This document shows, one piece after another, positions 8,137 to 15,400 of a stretch of 34,743 nucleotides of DNA. Below the pieces are notes generated by a model. The model was not told the DNA's origin. It worked only from the letters and a program-made list of their open reading frames with translations, and made no database searches. Numbering within the stretch: the stretch's first letter is position 1; every line of letters starts with the position of its first letter. The stretch is from Candidatus Sumerlaeota bacterium (GTDB lineage: Bacteria > Sumerlaeota > Sumerlaeia > Sumerlaeales > Sumerlaeaceae), in NCBI GenBank assembly GCA_026398535.1, contig JAPLSQ010000041.1, positions 1 through 34,743 of the forward strand, read 5' to 3'. The translations under genes were made by a program, and so were the position numbers.

Positions 8137-9580
8137 CCGCGGCCGCCCCGCCGTATCGGCGGCTGGCCCGTTCGAGGATCGCGTTCACCTTGATGTCCGC
8201 CGCGACAGCAGCCTGTCGCGGCGACGCCTGCGGTTTGCCGGCGGCGGAATCACGAAGAACGGCTTTCTGAATTTCCTGCTGAAGCACCTTGTCGATTCTT
8301 TCGCTGCCGGGGATGAGCGGATACATGACGCCATCGGGGAAAAGCGCAAACACCGGGCCAAGTTGCGGATCCTCAGCCCACGGGTTGCCGGTGCTGATGC
8401 GCGAGGGATAAACATTCTCGTATTTCAGCACGCGCTGGCCTTCTCCGCTGACAAGGTGTTTGACGAACCGCGCGGCCGCGTCGCGGCGGCGCGCGTCGTT
8501 CTGCTTGAATACAACAAAGGTGCCAAGCCCCGACGAGCCCAGCACAGGCGTCGTGTTGCCGTCAGAGGGGGGGGCGGCAACCGCCCAGCGCAGGGGTTGC
8601 TCACATTCGCCGGTGCGGCCCGCATGCCGTTTTTTGTCGTTTGTGCGCTCGATGGCCTCGTTGGCTGTTTGACATGCCGTGATGCACCATGCGCCCTGGA
8701 ATGTGACCGCGCAAGCGCGCGTGTCGCGCCAGACATTCCAGCTTTGCTCCTGCGTCATGGCGCCTATGCCCGGCATGGCAACTTTTTCATCAAACTCGAG
8801 GCTGGCCAGCCGGCGCACTCCCTCCACAAAACGCGGCGATTCAAGCCCCGAGACAATCCTTCCATCGGCGGCCTGCTCCAGAACCCGCCCGCCAAAATTG
8901 TAAATGATCGAATAAGCCTCGTATTCCATCGGGCCGAGATTGGTGACAAGCCCGTAATACTGCTTCTTTTCGGCAGGCTCATATTTTGTAAGGGCGCGCA
9001 TCTTCGACACGAATTCATCCCATGTCCAGCGCCCCTGGCGCGGCGGTTGCACGCCAAACTTGCCGAAAAGATCAAGATTGAGCAACGCGACATAGCATGC
9101 TTTGTACCACGGGACGGCATATATTTTCCCGCGAAATGTCACAGCTTCAATGTACGAGGGATGAAAATCGGCAAGATCATCCCGAAGATAATCATTAAGC
9201 GGTTCAAGCATGTCCTGGGCAATAAATGAGGGCGAAACATTGACCTGCCCGCACACATCAGGCGGACGCCCGGAATTGACCGACAGCATGACTTTCTGCT
9301 GGCCATCCTGCCATGGAAGGCGCGTGTAGCGTATCTTCACGCCGGGATTGGCGCCCTCGAAGCGGGTAATGGCTTCCTGGATATACGCATTCACGAGCGG
9401 AAGATGAGGGAAATCCCAGTATTCAAGCACAATCGAACCGTCTGCCCGGACGCCGCGCTCGCGGTTTGCACAGGAACAAAGAACAAAGAGCGCCGGCAGG
9501 ATGACAGCGGCAATGACGATCCAGGGGGGCCGGGCTGACGCCCGGTGATCCCGACTTCTGATCTCATATCTTTTGATCAT
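8111..9580 (-). CDS. Extracellular solute-binding lipoprotein (family 1, sugar type)
   Basis: A 489-residue predicted lipoprotein whose N-terminal hydrophobic segment ends in a lipobox-like VLCSC. The body matches family 1 ABC solute-binding proteins. It begins with VLEYWDFPH, then FEGANPGVKIRYTRLPWQD, a PDVCGQV segment, a WTWDEFVSKMRALTK segment, and late STGNPWAEDPQ. These proteins bind sugars or oligosaccharides for uptake by an ABC importer. No permease or ATPase genes flank it, so its partner is elsewhere or it has a separate sensing role. ATG 9580 is preferred over an upstream start at 9676 because it places the signal peptide normally. The gene is divergent from the YfhO-like gene. Confidence 0.85.
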   Translation of the reverse strand: MIKRYEIRSRDHRASARPPWIVIAAVILPALFVLCSCANRERGVRADGSIVLEYWDFPHLPLVNAYIQEAITRFEGANPGVKIRYTRLPWQDGQQKVMLSVNSGRPPDVCGQVNVSPSFIAQDMLEPLNDYLRDDLADFHPSYIEAVTFRGKIYAVPWYKACYVALLNLDLFGKFGVQPPRQGRWTWDEFVSKMRALTKYEPAEKKQYYGLVTNLGPMEYEAYSIIYNFGGRVLEQAADGRIVSGLESPRFVEGVRRLASLEFDEKVAMPGIGAMTQEQSWNVWRDTRACAVTFQGAWCITACQTANEAIERTNDKKRHAGRTGECEQPLRWAVAAPPSDGNTTPVLGSSGLGTFVVFKQNDARRRDAAARFVKHLVSGEGQRVLKYENVYPSRISTGNPWAEDPQLGPVFALFPDGVMYPLIPGSERIDKVLQQEIQKAVLRDSAAGKPQASPRQAAVAADIKVNAILERASRRYGGAAAATLPGQAP

Positions 9581-9642
9581 GCGTATTCCCGGTGTTTTCT
9601 TTACTGGTTGTGAGAAATTGACCGTGATTTGTGGTAAAGAAA

Positions 9643-12243
9643 ATGGAAATGATAAAATTGCCTTACATCCGGTCAAAGATCAGCCGGGACCAATTGCTTC
9701 TTTTCTCCAAACGTCATTTCCGATTTCTGGCGGTTCTGCTGTTCAGTTTTCTCGGTTTAATCATCTATGCGCCCGCGCTCGGCGTGTCATATTTCATCTT
9801 TGGCGCCGACACGGTCAGCCACGACTATATCATGCACCTGTACGGCTGGGCCCAGATTGCTGAGAGAGGGAAAATCCCGTTGTGGTGTCCGTACCTGTTC
9901 TGCGGTTTTCCGTTTATCGGGAGCCTGGCGCTTTGCCCCTTCTACCCCGCGCAGTTGTTTTACTGGATTCTGCCGCACAACACAGCCTTTACTCTGCAAT
10001 ACGTCTTTGGGACCGCGGCGGCGGGTCTTTTCTTTGCCTACTGGCTGCGCCAGATCGGGGTCACGCGCGGCGTGGCGTTGTGGGGCGGGGCGGTTTTCAT
10101 GTTTTCGGGGCATTTCATCACGCTTTGCTACGCGGGCCATCTGCAGAAGATGCTGGCGATCGCTTGGGCGCCGCTGGCTCTTGCGGGCGTTGCCAGGCTG
10201 TGCAGGCGCGGGCCGGAGGGAAGAACTCCGTTGCCATGGGTTGATCAGCTTCGCGCGGCGCTCATCATGTCGGTTGCGTTCGCCATGCAGATGCTGGCCA
10301 GCCACCCGCAGATATTCTACGCGACACTGATCACGTGCGCCCTCTATGCCGGGGGGAAAACGCTCCCGAAATTGTTGCCGCTTGTTTTCGGAGTCTTCAA
10401 ATCACCGCATTCAAATCACCCCTCAGACGATACGGCGCGGGCGTCGTTGATGCAGTTGAACGCCATCAGGGTCAGTCTGCTGTTTGTGGCGGCTTTGATC
10501 GCGGCGGTTGCGTTCGGGGCGATCCAGATTTTTCCGGCGCTGGAAATGTCGCGCGTCTCAAACCGGGCGGATGGGGTGACTTTCGAGGAGGCGACCGAAA
10601 CATCGTATCCGCCAGTCGAACTGCTTGAATATGCGATACCGCGCGTCTTTGGCGATTCGGTTCGGGGCGGGAGCATGCCTTATTTCGGGGCATGGGGCGA
10701 ACGCATCGTGAGCGATTACCTTGGCGCGCCGTTGCTTCTGCTGGCGGCCATCGGCCTGTTCTCGCGCCTTACGCGCATAAGGTTTTTCCTCGCCATCATA
10801 TGTCTCCTGTCGCTGCATATCGGGCTGGGCCATTACACGCCCGCATACGGCCTTCTTCACGCGCTTCTGCCCGGGTTCAATCGTTTCCGCTCGCCCGGCA
10901 CATTCATGTTTCTTGCCGACTTGTCACTTGTGGCGCTGGCGACCATTGGCCTTCAGGCGCTCATCAACAAGGTCAGGGAGTCAACAGAAGCATTCCGCGA
11001 GGAATCGAATGCGCCGCCGCTTCCCGGAACGGATGTTCATGGCGCAAACGCCGCGCCATCACCGGCCTTGAAGCGAACCCTGCGCATGACACTCTCGCTT
11101 TCGACGGTGCTCATCGCGGCGGGGTGCGCGCTGACCCTGGCGGGAATCTGGAACAACTGGGGGGTGAGGACGGACATCGCAACCGCCGGGGAGGCGCAGC
11201 GTCACCATATCAACCGCGGCATGATCCTGCTGGGATTTCAGCTTGCCATGGCCGCGGGATTCCTGCGCGCCGGTTTCATGCGCATCGCCATGCGCAATGA
11301 AGCCGCCCGGGCGGCGCCCCTGTTGCTCGCGCTCTTTGCGCTTGTGGGCCTCATTGCCAGCAATCGTTACTTCGTGCGTTTCGAGCCTTTGACTCCTTAC
11401 ATGGACTATTTACGCTACCAGCCCGTGTTTGCCACGCTGGAAAACGCGCCCGGGCGTCCCGCAAGGGTCCTCGAGGAGGACCAATTAAAATCCTATTATA
11501 TGCTCCATGATCTTGCGACGCCCGGCGGTTATCACCCTGTCGTTCTGGGGCGTTATGAAAAACTCATGCAAACGGCCGGTTATGCGTCGCCACGCATGGG
11601 TTCGATGTTCGCGATCGCATACAGCCGGACAAATGAAAACCGGCCGCTGGAGGGCTCGTGGGCCATGCTCCGCCAGACGGCGGGCGGAACGATCTGGCGC
11701 TGGTCCGGACCGGCGCGCGCCTATGTCAAATCACGCGCAAGCATTGCCGAAGCGCGTGACATGCGCGAGGCGCGTCTGCTGCTTTCCGGCGGTCAACTCG
11801 CCTTGGACACCTATGTGGCCGAGAAAGCGCATCTCAAGGATGCGGCATGCGCCGCGGCGGCGCAGAGCGCCGATGGGGAACTGGCGTCATGGGAGCCGGG
11901 GCGCATCACATTGCGCGCCTCAAGCAACGGCACGGCTTTGCTGCCCATCGCTGAAGTGATTGCCCCCGGCTGGAAAGCGCGGACGGACGAAGGCGTTGCG
12001 CTGCCGCTTATTCCTGTAAATCTCGCGCAATGCGCGATTGCCCTTTCGGGAGGGCGCTCCATAGTCCATCTCGCCTACCAGCCATTTTCATTCAGGCTGG
12101 GGGGATTTGTGACGCTGCTTTTTCTCTCAGCCTTGGCAATGTCCGCAGGCGGCTGGGCGGCGCGCCGGTTTGGCAGGCATCAGGCGGGACAAAAAGCCAC
12201 AGACGCTCTTGTGCGCGCGCTGGCGCGGCATGGTCTGATATAA
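9643..12243 (+). CDS. YfhO-like large membrane protein (GT-C-type)
   Basis: A roughly 866-residue multi-spanning protein. The first part has LIIYAPALGVSYFIFGADTVSHDYIMHLY then ERGKIPLWCPYLFCGFPFIG-type sequence, with an early acidic-polar loop (GADTVSHD) and the PLWCPYLFCGFPF segment typical of the bacterial YfhO family. Studied YfhO-family proteins in Gram-positives add glycosyl groups to lipoteichoic acid or related polymers from lipid-linked donors. Here the acceptor is unknown. About twelve hydrophobic segments are followed by a soluble region of some 250 residues and a final membrane segment. The start is uncertain among GTG 9631, ATG 9643 and ATG 9649. Confidence 0.8.
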   Translation: MEMIKLPYIRSKISRDQLLLFSKRHFRFLAVLLFSFLGLIIYAPALGVSYFIFGADTVSHDYIMHLYGWAQIAERGKIPLWCPYLFCGFPFIGSLALCPFYPAQLFYWILPHNTAFTLQYVFGTAAAGLFFAYWLRQIGVTRGVALWGGAVFMFSGHFITLCYAGHLQKMLAIAWAPLALAGVARLCRRGPEGRTPLPWVDQLRAALIMSVAFAMQMLASHPQIFYATLITCALYAGGKTLPKLLPLVFGVFKSPHSNHPSDDTARASLMQLNAIRVSLLFVAALIAAVAFGAIQIFPALEMSRVSNRADGVTFEEATETSYPPVELLEYAIPRVFGDSVRGGSMPYFGAWGERIVSDYLGAPLLLLAAIGLFSRLTRIRFFLAIICLLSLHIGLGHYTPAYGLLHALLPGFNRFRSPGTFMFLADLSLVALATIGLQALINKVRESTEAFREESNAPPLPGTDVHGANAAPSPALKRTLRMTLSLSTVLIAAGCALTLAGIWNNWGVRTDIATAGEAQRHHINRGMILLGFQLAMAAGFLRAGFMRIAMRNEAARAAPLLLALFALVGLIASNRYFVRFEPLTPYMDYLRYQPVFATLENAPGRPARVLEEDQLKSYYMLHDLATPGGYHPVVLGRYEKLMQTAGYASPRMGSMFAIAYSRTNENRPLEGSWAMLRQTAGGTIWRWSGPARAYVKSRASIAEARDMREARLLLSGGQLALDTYVAEKAHLKDAACAAAAQSADGELASWEPGRITLRASSNGTALLPIAEVIAPGWKARTDEGVALPLIPVNLAQCAIALSGGRSIVHLAYQPFSFRLGGFVTLLFLSALAMSAGGWAARRFGRHQAGQKATDALVRALARHGLI

Positions 12244-12250
12244 CCCGGTA

Positions 12251-12288
12251 TTGCCGGCGGGCGAACGAAACGACTTCGCCCGCGGCAA
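12251..12288. terminator. Strong hairpin between convergent genes
   Basis: Stem of TTGCC plus GCGGGCGAA pairs with TTCGCCCGC plus GGCAA (one bulged G) around a nine-base loop. It starts 8 bases after the YfhO-like stop and 24 bases beyond the stop of the small minus-strand gene. Placement suggests a bidirectional terminator, but no T-run follows on either strand, so it may instead be an mRNA 3'-end stabiliser. Confidence 0.5.
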
Positions 12289-12311
12289 ACCAGTTGCGGC
12301 TGAAGCAACGA

Positions 12312-12512
12312 TTACTTGGTTTCAGCCTTTTCCTCGCATTTGTCCTTCATTTGATGAGGCGCGGTGGTGGCTTTGTCGTGTTTCGCCTTGTGTGTCTTGA
12401 CGGCAACTGCCGAGGTGTGTGAATCACATGCGGCAGGTTTTACTTCATCCGTGGCATAAGACATGCCAGCGATCAAAAGCGCAAAACTCGCCAGAATAAC
12501 CAGCTTTTTCAT
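12312..12512 (-). CDS. Small secreted Lys/His-rich protein
   Basis: A 66-residue protein with a clear signal peptide (MKKLVILASFALLIAGMSYA, cleavage probably after SYA). A mature part of about 45 residues follows, rich in Lys, His, Thr and Ala, with two Cys and clustered H/K (KTHKAKHDKATTAPHQMKDK). An excellent ribosome site (AAGGGGGTG) lies about 8 bases before the ATG, supporting a real gene despite its size. The His, Cys and acidic residues could bind metal ions in the periplasm, but no family is recognised. It lies between the YfhO-like gene and a tRNA on the same strand. Confidence 0.75.
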   Translation of the reverse strand: MKKLVILASFALLIAGMSYATDEVKPAACDSHTSAVAVKTHKAKHDKATTAPHQMKDKCEEKAETK

Positions 12513-12584
12513 TCGTTTTCACCCCCTTCCATTGAGAGTGAACCAAAAATCATCACACATAGGAAATGGTATATGAGCAAGAAA

Positions 12585-12659
<75 letters not shown>

Positions 12660-12770
12660 TCAATGTCTGCGAATCGTAATATTAACACTTATCCGCAAGA
12701 AATTCATGCAATGTGGTGAAATCCAGGCAAAAGAAAGCATGGCGGTAATCTGCAATTGTAACGCAATATT

Positions 12771-12784
12771 AGAACGCTTGTTCT
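12771..12784. promoter_or_regulatory. LexA-binding site (SOS box) upstream of lexA
   Basis: The palindrome AGAACGCTTGTTCT has perfect GAAC-N4-GTTC half-sites, the operator form of Gram-positive-type LexA. It lies 94 bases before the lexA start and ten bases before a TATAAT. It would cover the -35 region, ideal for repression and autoregulation. Confidence 0.8.
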
Positions 12785-12793
12785 TGATATTAA

Positions 12794-12799
12794 TATAAT
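12794..12799 (+). promoter_or_regulatory. Probable -10 element of lexA
   Basis: Exact TATAAT in an AT-rich stretch, just downstream of the SOS box. A 17-base spacer would place the -35 element at 12771-12776, inside the box, and that hexamer is not consensus. The leader to lexA would be about 75 bases. Confidence 0.5.
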
Positions 12800-12877
12800 T
12801 GAACCCGGTTGATGCTTGTTAATTTCACACACATAGTGTGCCAGGATTGAACACTGAACGCCAAAAACCAGACCAAA

Positions 12878-13531
12878 ATGGCACATATGAACGAACATAA
12901 AACGATCCCCAGTGAAAAACAACAGGAGATCCTTGACTTCATACGCGATGAGCATTCACGCACGGGTGTGTATCCTTCGGTCCGCGAAATTGCCGGCCGG
13001 ATGGGATTTCGATCGACAAACACGGTGGATTATCATGTGCGCAACTTGTCAAAGGCCGGATTGCTTGTGCGTCATGGGGGGAGGGCCCGCGCCTTTGCGC
13101 TGCCCGCCGGCGCCATGGCCGACGAAGCCGGTTTGCCATCGCGCCAAACCGGCGTCATACCGATTCTCGGACGTGTTGCGGCGGGCGAACCCATTCTGGC
13201 CGAACAAAATTTCCAGGATGTTGTGAGCCTGGCGGATTATTTCGGGGGTGGCCAGGCCAGTTTTGCTTTGCGCGTGCGCGGAAACAGCATGACAGGCGTC
13301 GGCATCTTCGATGGCGATCTTGTGATTGTGCGCCAGCAGCCGCGCGTCGAAAACGGGGAGATCGGCGTCGCGGTGATCGGCGATGAAGCCACCGTCAAAC
13401 ACATCTTTGATGACGGCGTCCAATGGCGTCTGGAACCCGCAAACAACGAATTCAATCCCATCCATGTCAACAAAACTGACAACACTGTCCGTATCGCGGG
13501 CAAGGTCATCGGCGTCGTCAGGAAAATGTGA
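12878..13531 (+). CDS. lexA: LexA repressor
   Basis: Master SOS repressor, 217 residues. The N-terminal winged helix has QQEILDFIRDEHSRTGVYPS and VREIAGRMGFRSTNTVDYH, which includes the recognition helix. The autocleavage site is Ala102-Gly103 in RVAAGEP. The catalytic dyad is Ser137 (GNSM) and Lys174 (ATVKH). All elements needed for RecA-stimulated self-cleavage are present. An SOS box and TATAAT sit upstream, so it is very likely autoregulated. No clear Shine-Dalgarno is seen; ATG 12887 is an alternative start three codons in. No recA, dnaE2 or imuB gene is next to it. Confidence 0.97.
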   Translation: MAHMNEHKTIPSEKQQEILDFIRDEHSRTGVYPSVREIAGRMGFRSTNTVDYHVRNLSKAGLLVRHGGRARAFALPAGAMADEAGLPSRQTGVIPILGRVAAGEPILAEQNFQDVVSLADYFGGGQASFALRVRGNSMTGVGIFDGDLVIVRQQPRVENGEIGVAVIGDEATVKHIFDDGVQWRLEPANNEFNPIHVNKTDNTVRIAGKVIGVVRKM

Positions 13532-13646
13532 GTCTTTGCTCAAGATGGCGGATGGGATGAGGGCAGCCATGGACGCGTGAAATGGCACTCCTGCCGCCAG
13601 TGCGGTTTGCGGATGACTATGCCCCAATGACTGAAATAGAAACAAC

Positions 13647-14219
13647 ATGATGATAGCGAACTATTTTGATCATTATGTGCTTGGCGGCGGCTGGGCGATG
13701 CTGATCCTGATCCCGGCATCGGTTGTTGCGCTTGCCGCCATCTTGCGCGCCGCACTTCTATTCCGGACCGTTGCGCTGATGGGCGGCCGCGGCGGCGCGG
13801 ATGATTGCCCGGCGGCGAGGCTTGTCTCGCGGCTCAAGGCGCTGCGCGAGTCCGCGGGCAATCTTACCGCTGGCGACGCAAGGATTGAAGTCCAGGCGGA
13901 AACGCTTCGGATGTACGCCATGCTGCAACCTCTCGCGGCGATGTTTGTGCTGTCCCCGCTGGCGGGATTGCTCGGCAGCATCACGGCCATCATGAACGCC
14001 AACCTTGACGCGGCGCGCGGCGGCAACGCCGAAGCGCTTGCGGCCGCCATCGAGCGGGCGCTCATTCCGGCAATGTGGGGCGTGGCCATTGCCGCGGCCG
14101 CCTACACCGGATTCGCGTTTTTGAGGGCGCGGCTGTTTTATTGTGAGGACAAACTGCTCGCGCCACTGGCCATGCAACTGGTTGCGGAAAAGAACCCGAT
14201 GAAAGAAGGCGCGCGATGA
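13647..14219 (+). CDS. MotA/TolQ/ExbB-like proton channel protein
   Basis: A 190-residue membrane protein with three hydrophobic segments: one near the start (GGWAMLILIPASVVALAAIL) and two late. The late region FVLSPLAGLLGSITAIMNAN and AAAIERALIPAMWGVAIAAA aligns with the conserved TM2-TM3 block of ExbB/TolQ (LGLLGT...GI.EAL..T..GL). In that family the protein forms a pentameric channel that energises outer-membrane transport or cell-envelope work with ExbD/TolR. Here the TM2 Thr is Ser, and the TM3 Thr does not appear to be kept. The start overlaps nothing upstream; the stop overlaps the next gene by four bases (ATGA), so they form a pair. Confidence 0.75.
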   Translation: MMIANYFDHYVLGGGWAMLILIPASVVALAAILRAALLFRTVALMGGRGGADDCPAARLVSRLKALRESAGNLTAGDARIEVQAETLRMYAMLQPLAAMFVLSPLAGLLGSITAIMNANLDAARGGNAEALAAAIERALIPAMWGVAIAAAAYTGFAFLRARLFYCEDKLLAPLAMQLVAEKNPMKEGAR

Positions 14220-14653
14220 GCCGGACAGACAGACCGGGAAGATCGGCCGCGCCGTCACATTATCTTATGCGCGAACCGGGACTTGCGTTGCCCCTGCTCG
14301 CGCTGACCGTCAACATTGTCCTAATCGCTTTCCTGATGTCGTCGCTGAGGATGTCGCGCGAGCGGGTGCGGGTGGTGTTCGAACCGGCCCGGCAAACAGA
14401 GAAAACGGCGCCTGTAGCGGCGCTCATTCCCGCGCTTCAAGTCGCGGGAGAGAATGATTTAAGGCTTGATGGCGAGAGATTGACGTCGCTGGACGATCTT
14501 GAATTCAGGCTTGAGGGGCGCAGCGGGGCGGGGTCATCCATGCTGTTGCGCCTGGCGCCGGGCGTGCCAGCGTCGCTGCTTACCAGAATTTTGAAAATCT
14601 GCGCGGAAGCGGGATTCTCCTTCGTCGCCCTGGAAAACGCGGAAAAACCATAG
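14216..14653 (+). CDS. ExbD/TolR-like biopolymer transport protein (divergent)
   Basis: A 145-residue protein coupled to the ExbB-like gene by an ATGA overlap. It has one N-terminal membrane segment (PLLALTVNIVLIAFLM) and a C-terminal periplasmic domain of ExbD/TolR shape (DLRLDGERLTSLDDLEF, then LTRILKICAEAGFSFVAL). Known members span the membrane once and deliver proton-motive energy, needing an aspartate in the membrane segment. In this protein that position looks like Asn (TVNIVL), with no Asp or Glu in the segment. Family assignment therefore rests on context and fold pattern more than on a catalytic residue. Confidence 0.65.
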   Translation: MSRTDRPGRSAAPSHYLMREPGLALPLLALTVNIVLIAFLMSSLRMSRERVRVVFEPARQTEKTAPVAALIPALQVAGENDLRLDGERLTSLDDLEFRLEGRSGAGSSMLLRLAPGVPASLLTRILKICAEAGFSFVALENAEKP

Positions 14654-14676
14654 CCCGCGCTTTGACCCGGGCGGAT

Positions 14677-15276
14677 TCAATCCAGCGAGATCAAGCCCAG
14701 TTCCAGCGGTCCGCGAAGATCGGCGTTTTTCATCATCCATGAGCGCGGCGTTTCCCCCGGCGCGATGATTTCGATGCGGCATCGTCCGGCGGCTGGAGCA
14801 TTCACCGAAAATTTCCCGTTCACAACAGGCACGCGCTTCATGATGATATCCCATCCGATGAACATGACGAAAATTTCGTTTGGCATGACGCCATGCAGCG
14901 TGCTGATGGCGCCGCTCAGGCGCGGTCCCTCGGGCGCTTTCGGCAGGGTGTTTGACAATTCAGGCAGATCGTAGAAAAACTTGCCCGGTTCGATGACGAG
15001 TTCGCGGCTGAGAAGAAGGCCTTCGCCCGCGCGGCCGCTGAACGTGTAGGTTCCGGGGGGAACCAGGCTGGCGCTGATCTGGAAGGTGTTGGTGTCGACG
15101 AACTTGAGCTTGATGGCAAGGGGACGGCCCGAACCTTCCGCCGGAATGAGCTGCGCGCTATGGATTTCCTTCTGCCCGCCGATTCTGACAACGAGAGCGC
15201 CCTTGGGTTGAAGGCGGCACGAACAAAATAACGCAAGCATCGCGCAAAACAGAAGACAGCAGAACTTTCGGATCAT
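14677..15276 (-). CDS. Lipoprotein of unknown function
   Basis: A 199-residue predicted lipoprotein: MIRKFCCLLFCAMLALFCSC has a lipobox-like LFCSC with Cys20 as the likely anchor. The rest is beta-rich with no family I recognise. Two related modules may be present, since PPGTYTFSGRAGEGLL and the later PVVNGKFSVNAPAAGRCRIEI both look like carboxypeptidase-regulatory or beta-sandwich pieces. ATG 15276 has GGTGA six bases upstream and is preferred over GTG 15285. It is convergent with the ExbD-like gene and divergent from the GspE-like gene, so it could share regulation with the latter. Confidence 0.65.
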   Translation of the reverse strand: MIRKFCCLLFCAMLALFCSCRLQPKGALVVRIGGQKEIHSAQLIPAEGSGRPLAIKLKFVDTNTFQISASLVPPGTYTFSGRAGEGLLLSRELVIEPGKFFYDLPELSNTLPKAPEGPRLSGAISTLHGVMPNEIFVMFIGWDIIMKRVPVVNGKFSVNAPAAGRCRIEIIAPGETPRSWMMKNADLRGPLELGLISLD

Positions 15277-15400
15277 GATTGTCACCGGAAGACTTTTCTT
15301 ATGCGCATGATTCTATGTGTAAGGATTGACTTTATCCATATTCATTTGTGAGCGTTATTCGCTGATCCTATTCCGTCATGAAACAGAGGAACAATTAATC

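Noticed and set aside
8120..9229. Long plus-strand open frame over the solute-binding gene
   Set aside because: Shadow of the minus-strand lipoprotein gene; no recognisable protein.
11027..11038. GAAC-GGAT-GTTC, an SOS-box-like match
   Set aside because: Lies deep inside the YfhO-like coding sequence with no promoter or gene start nearby; likely chance.
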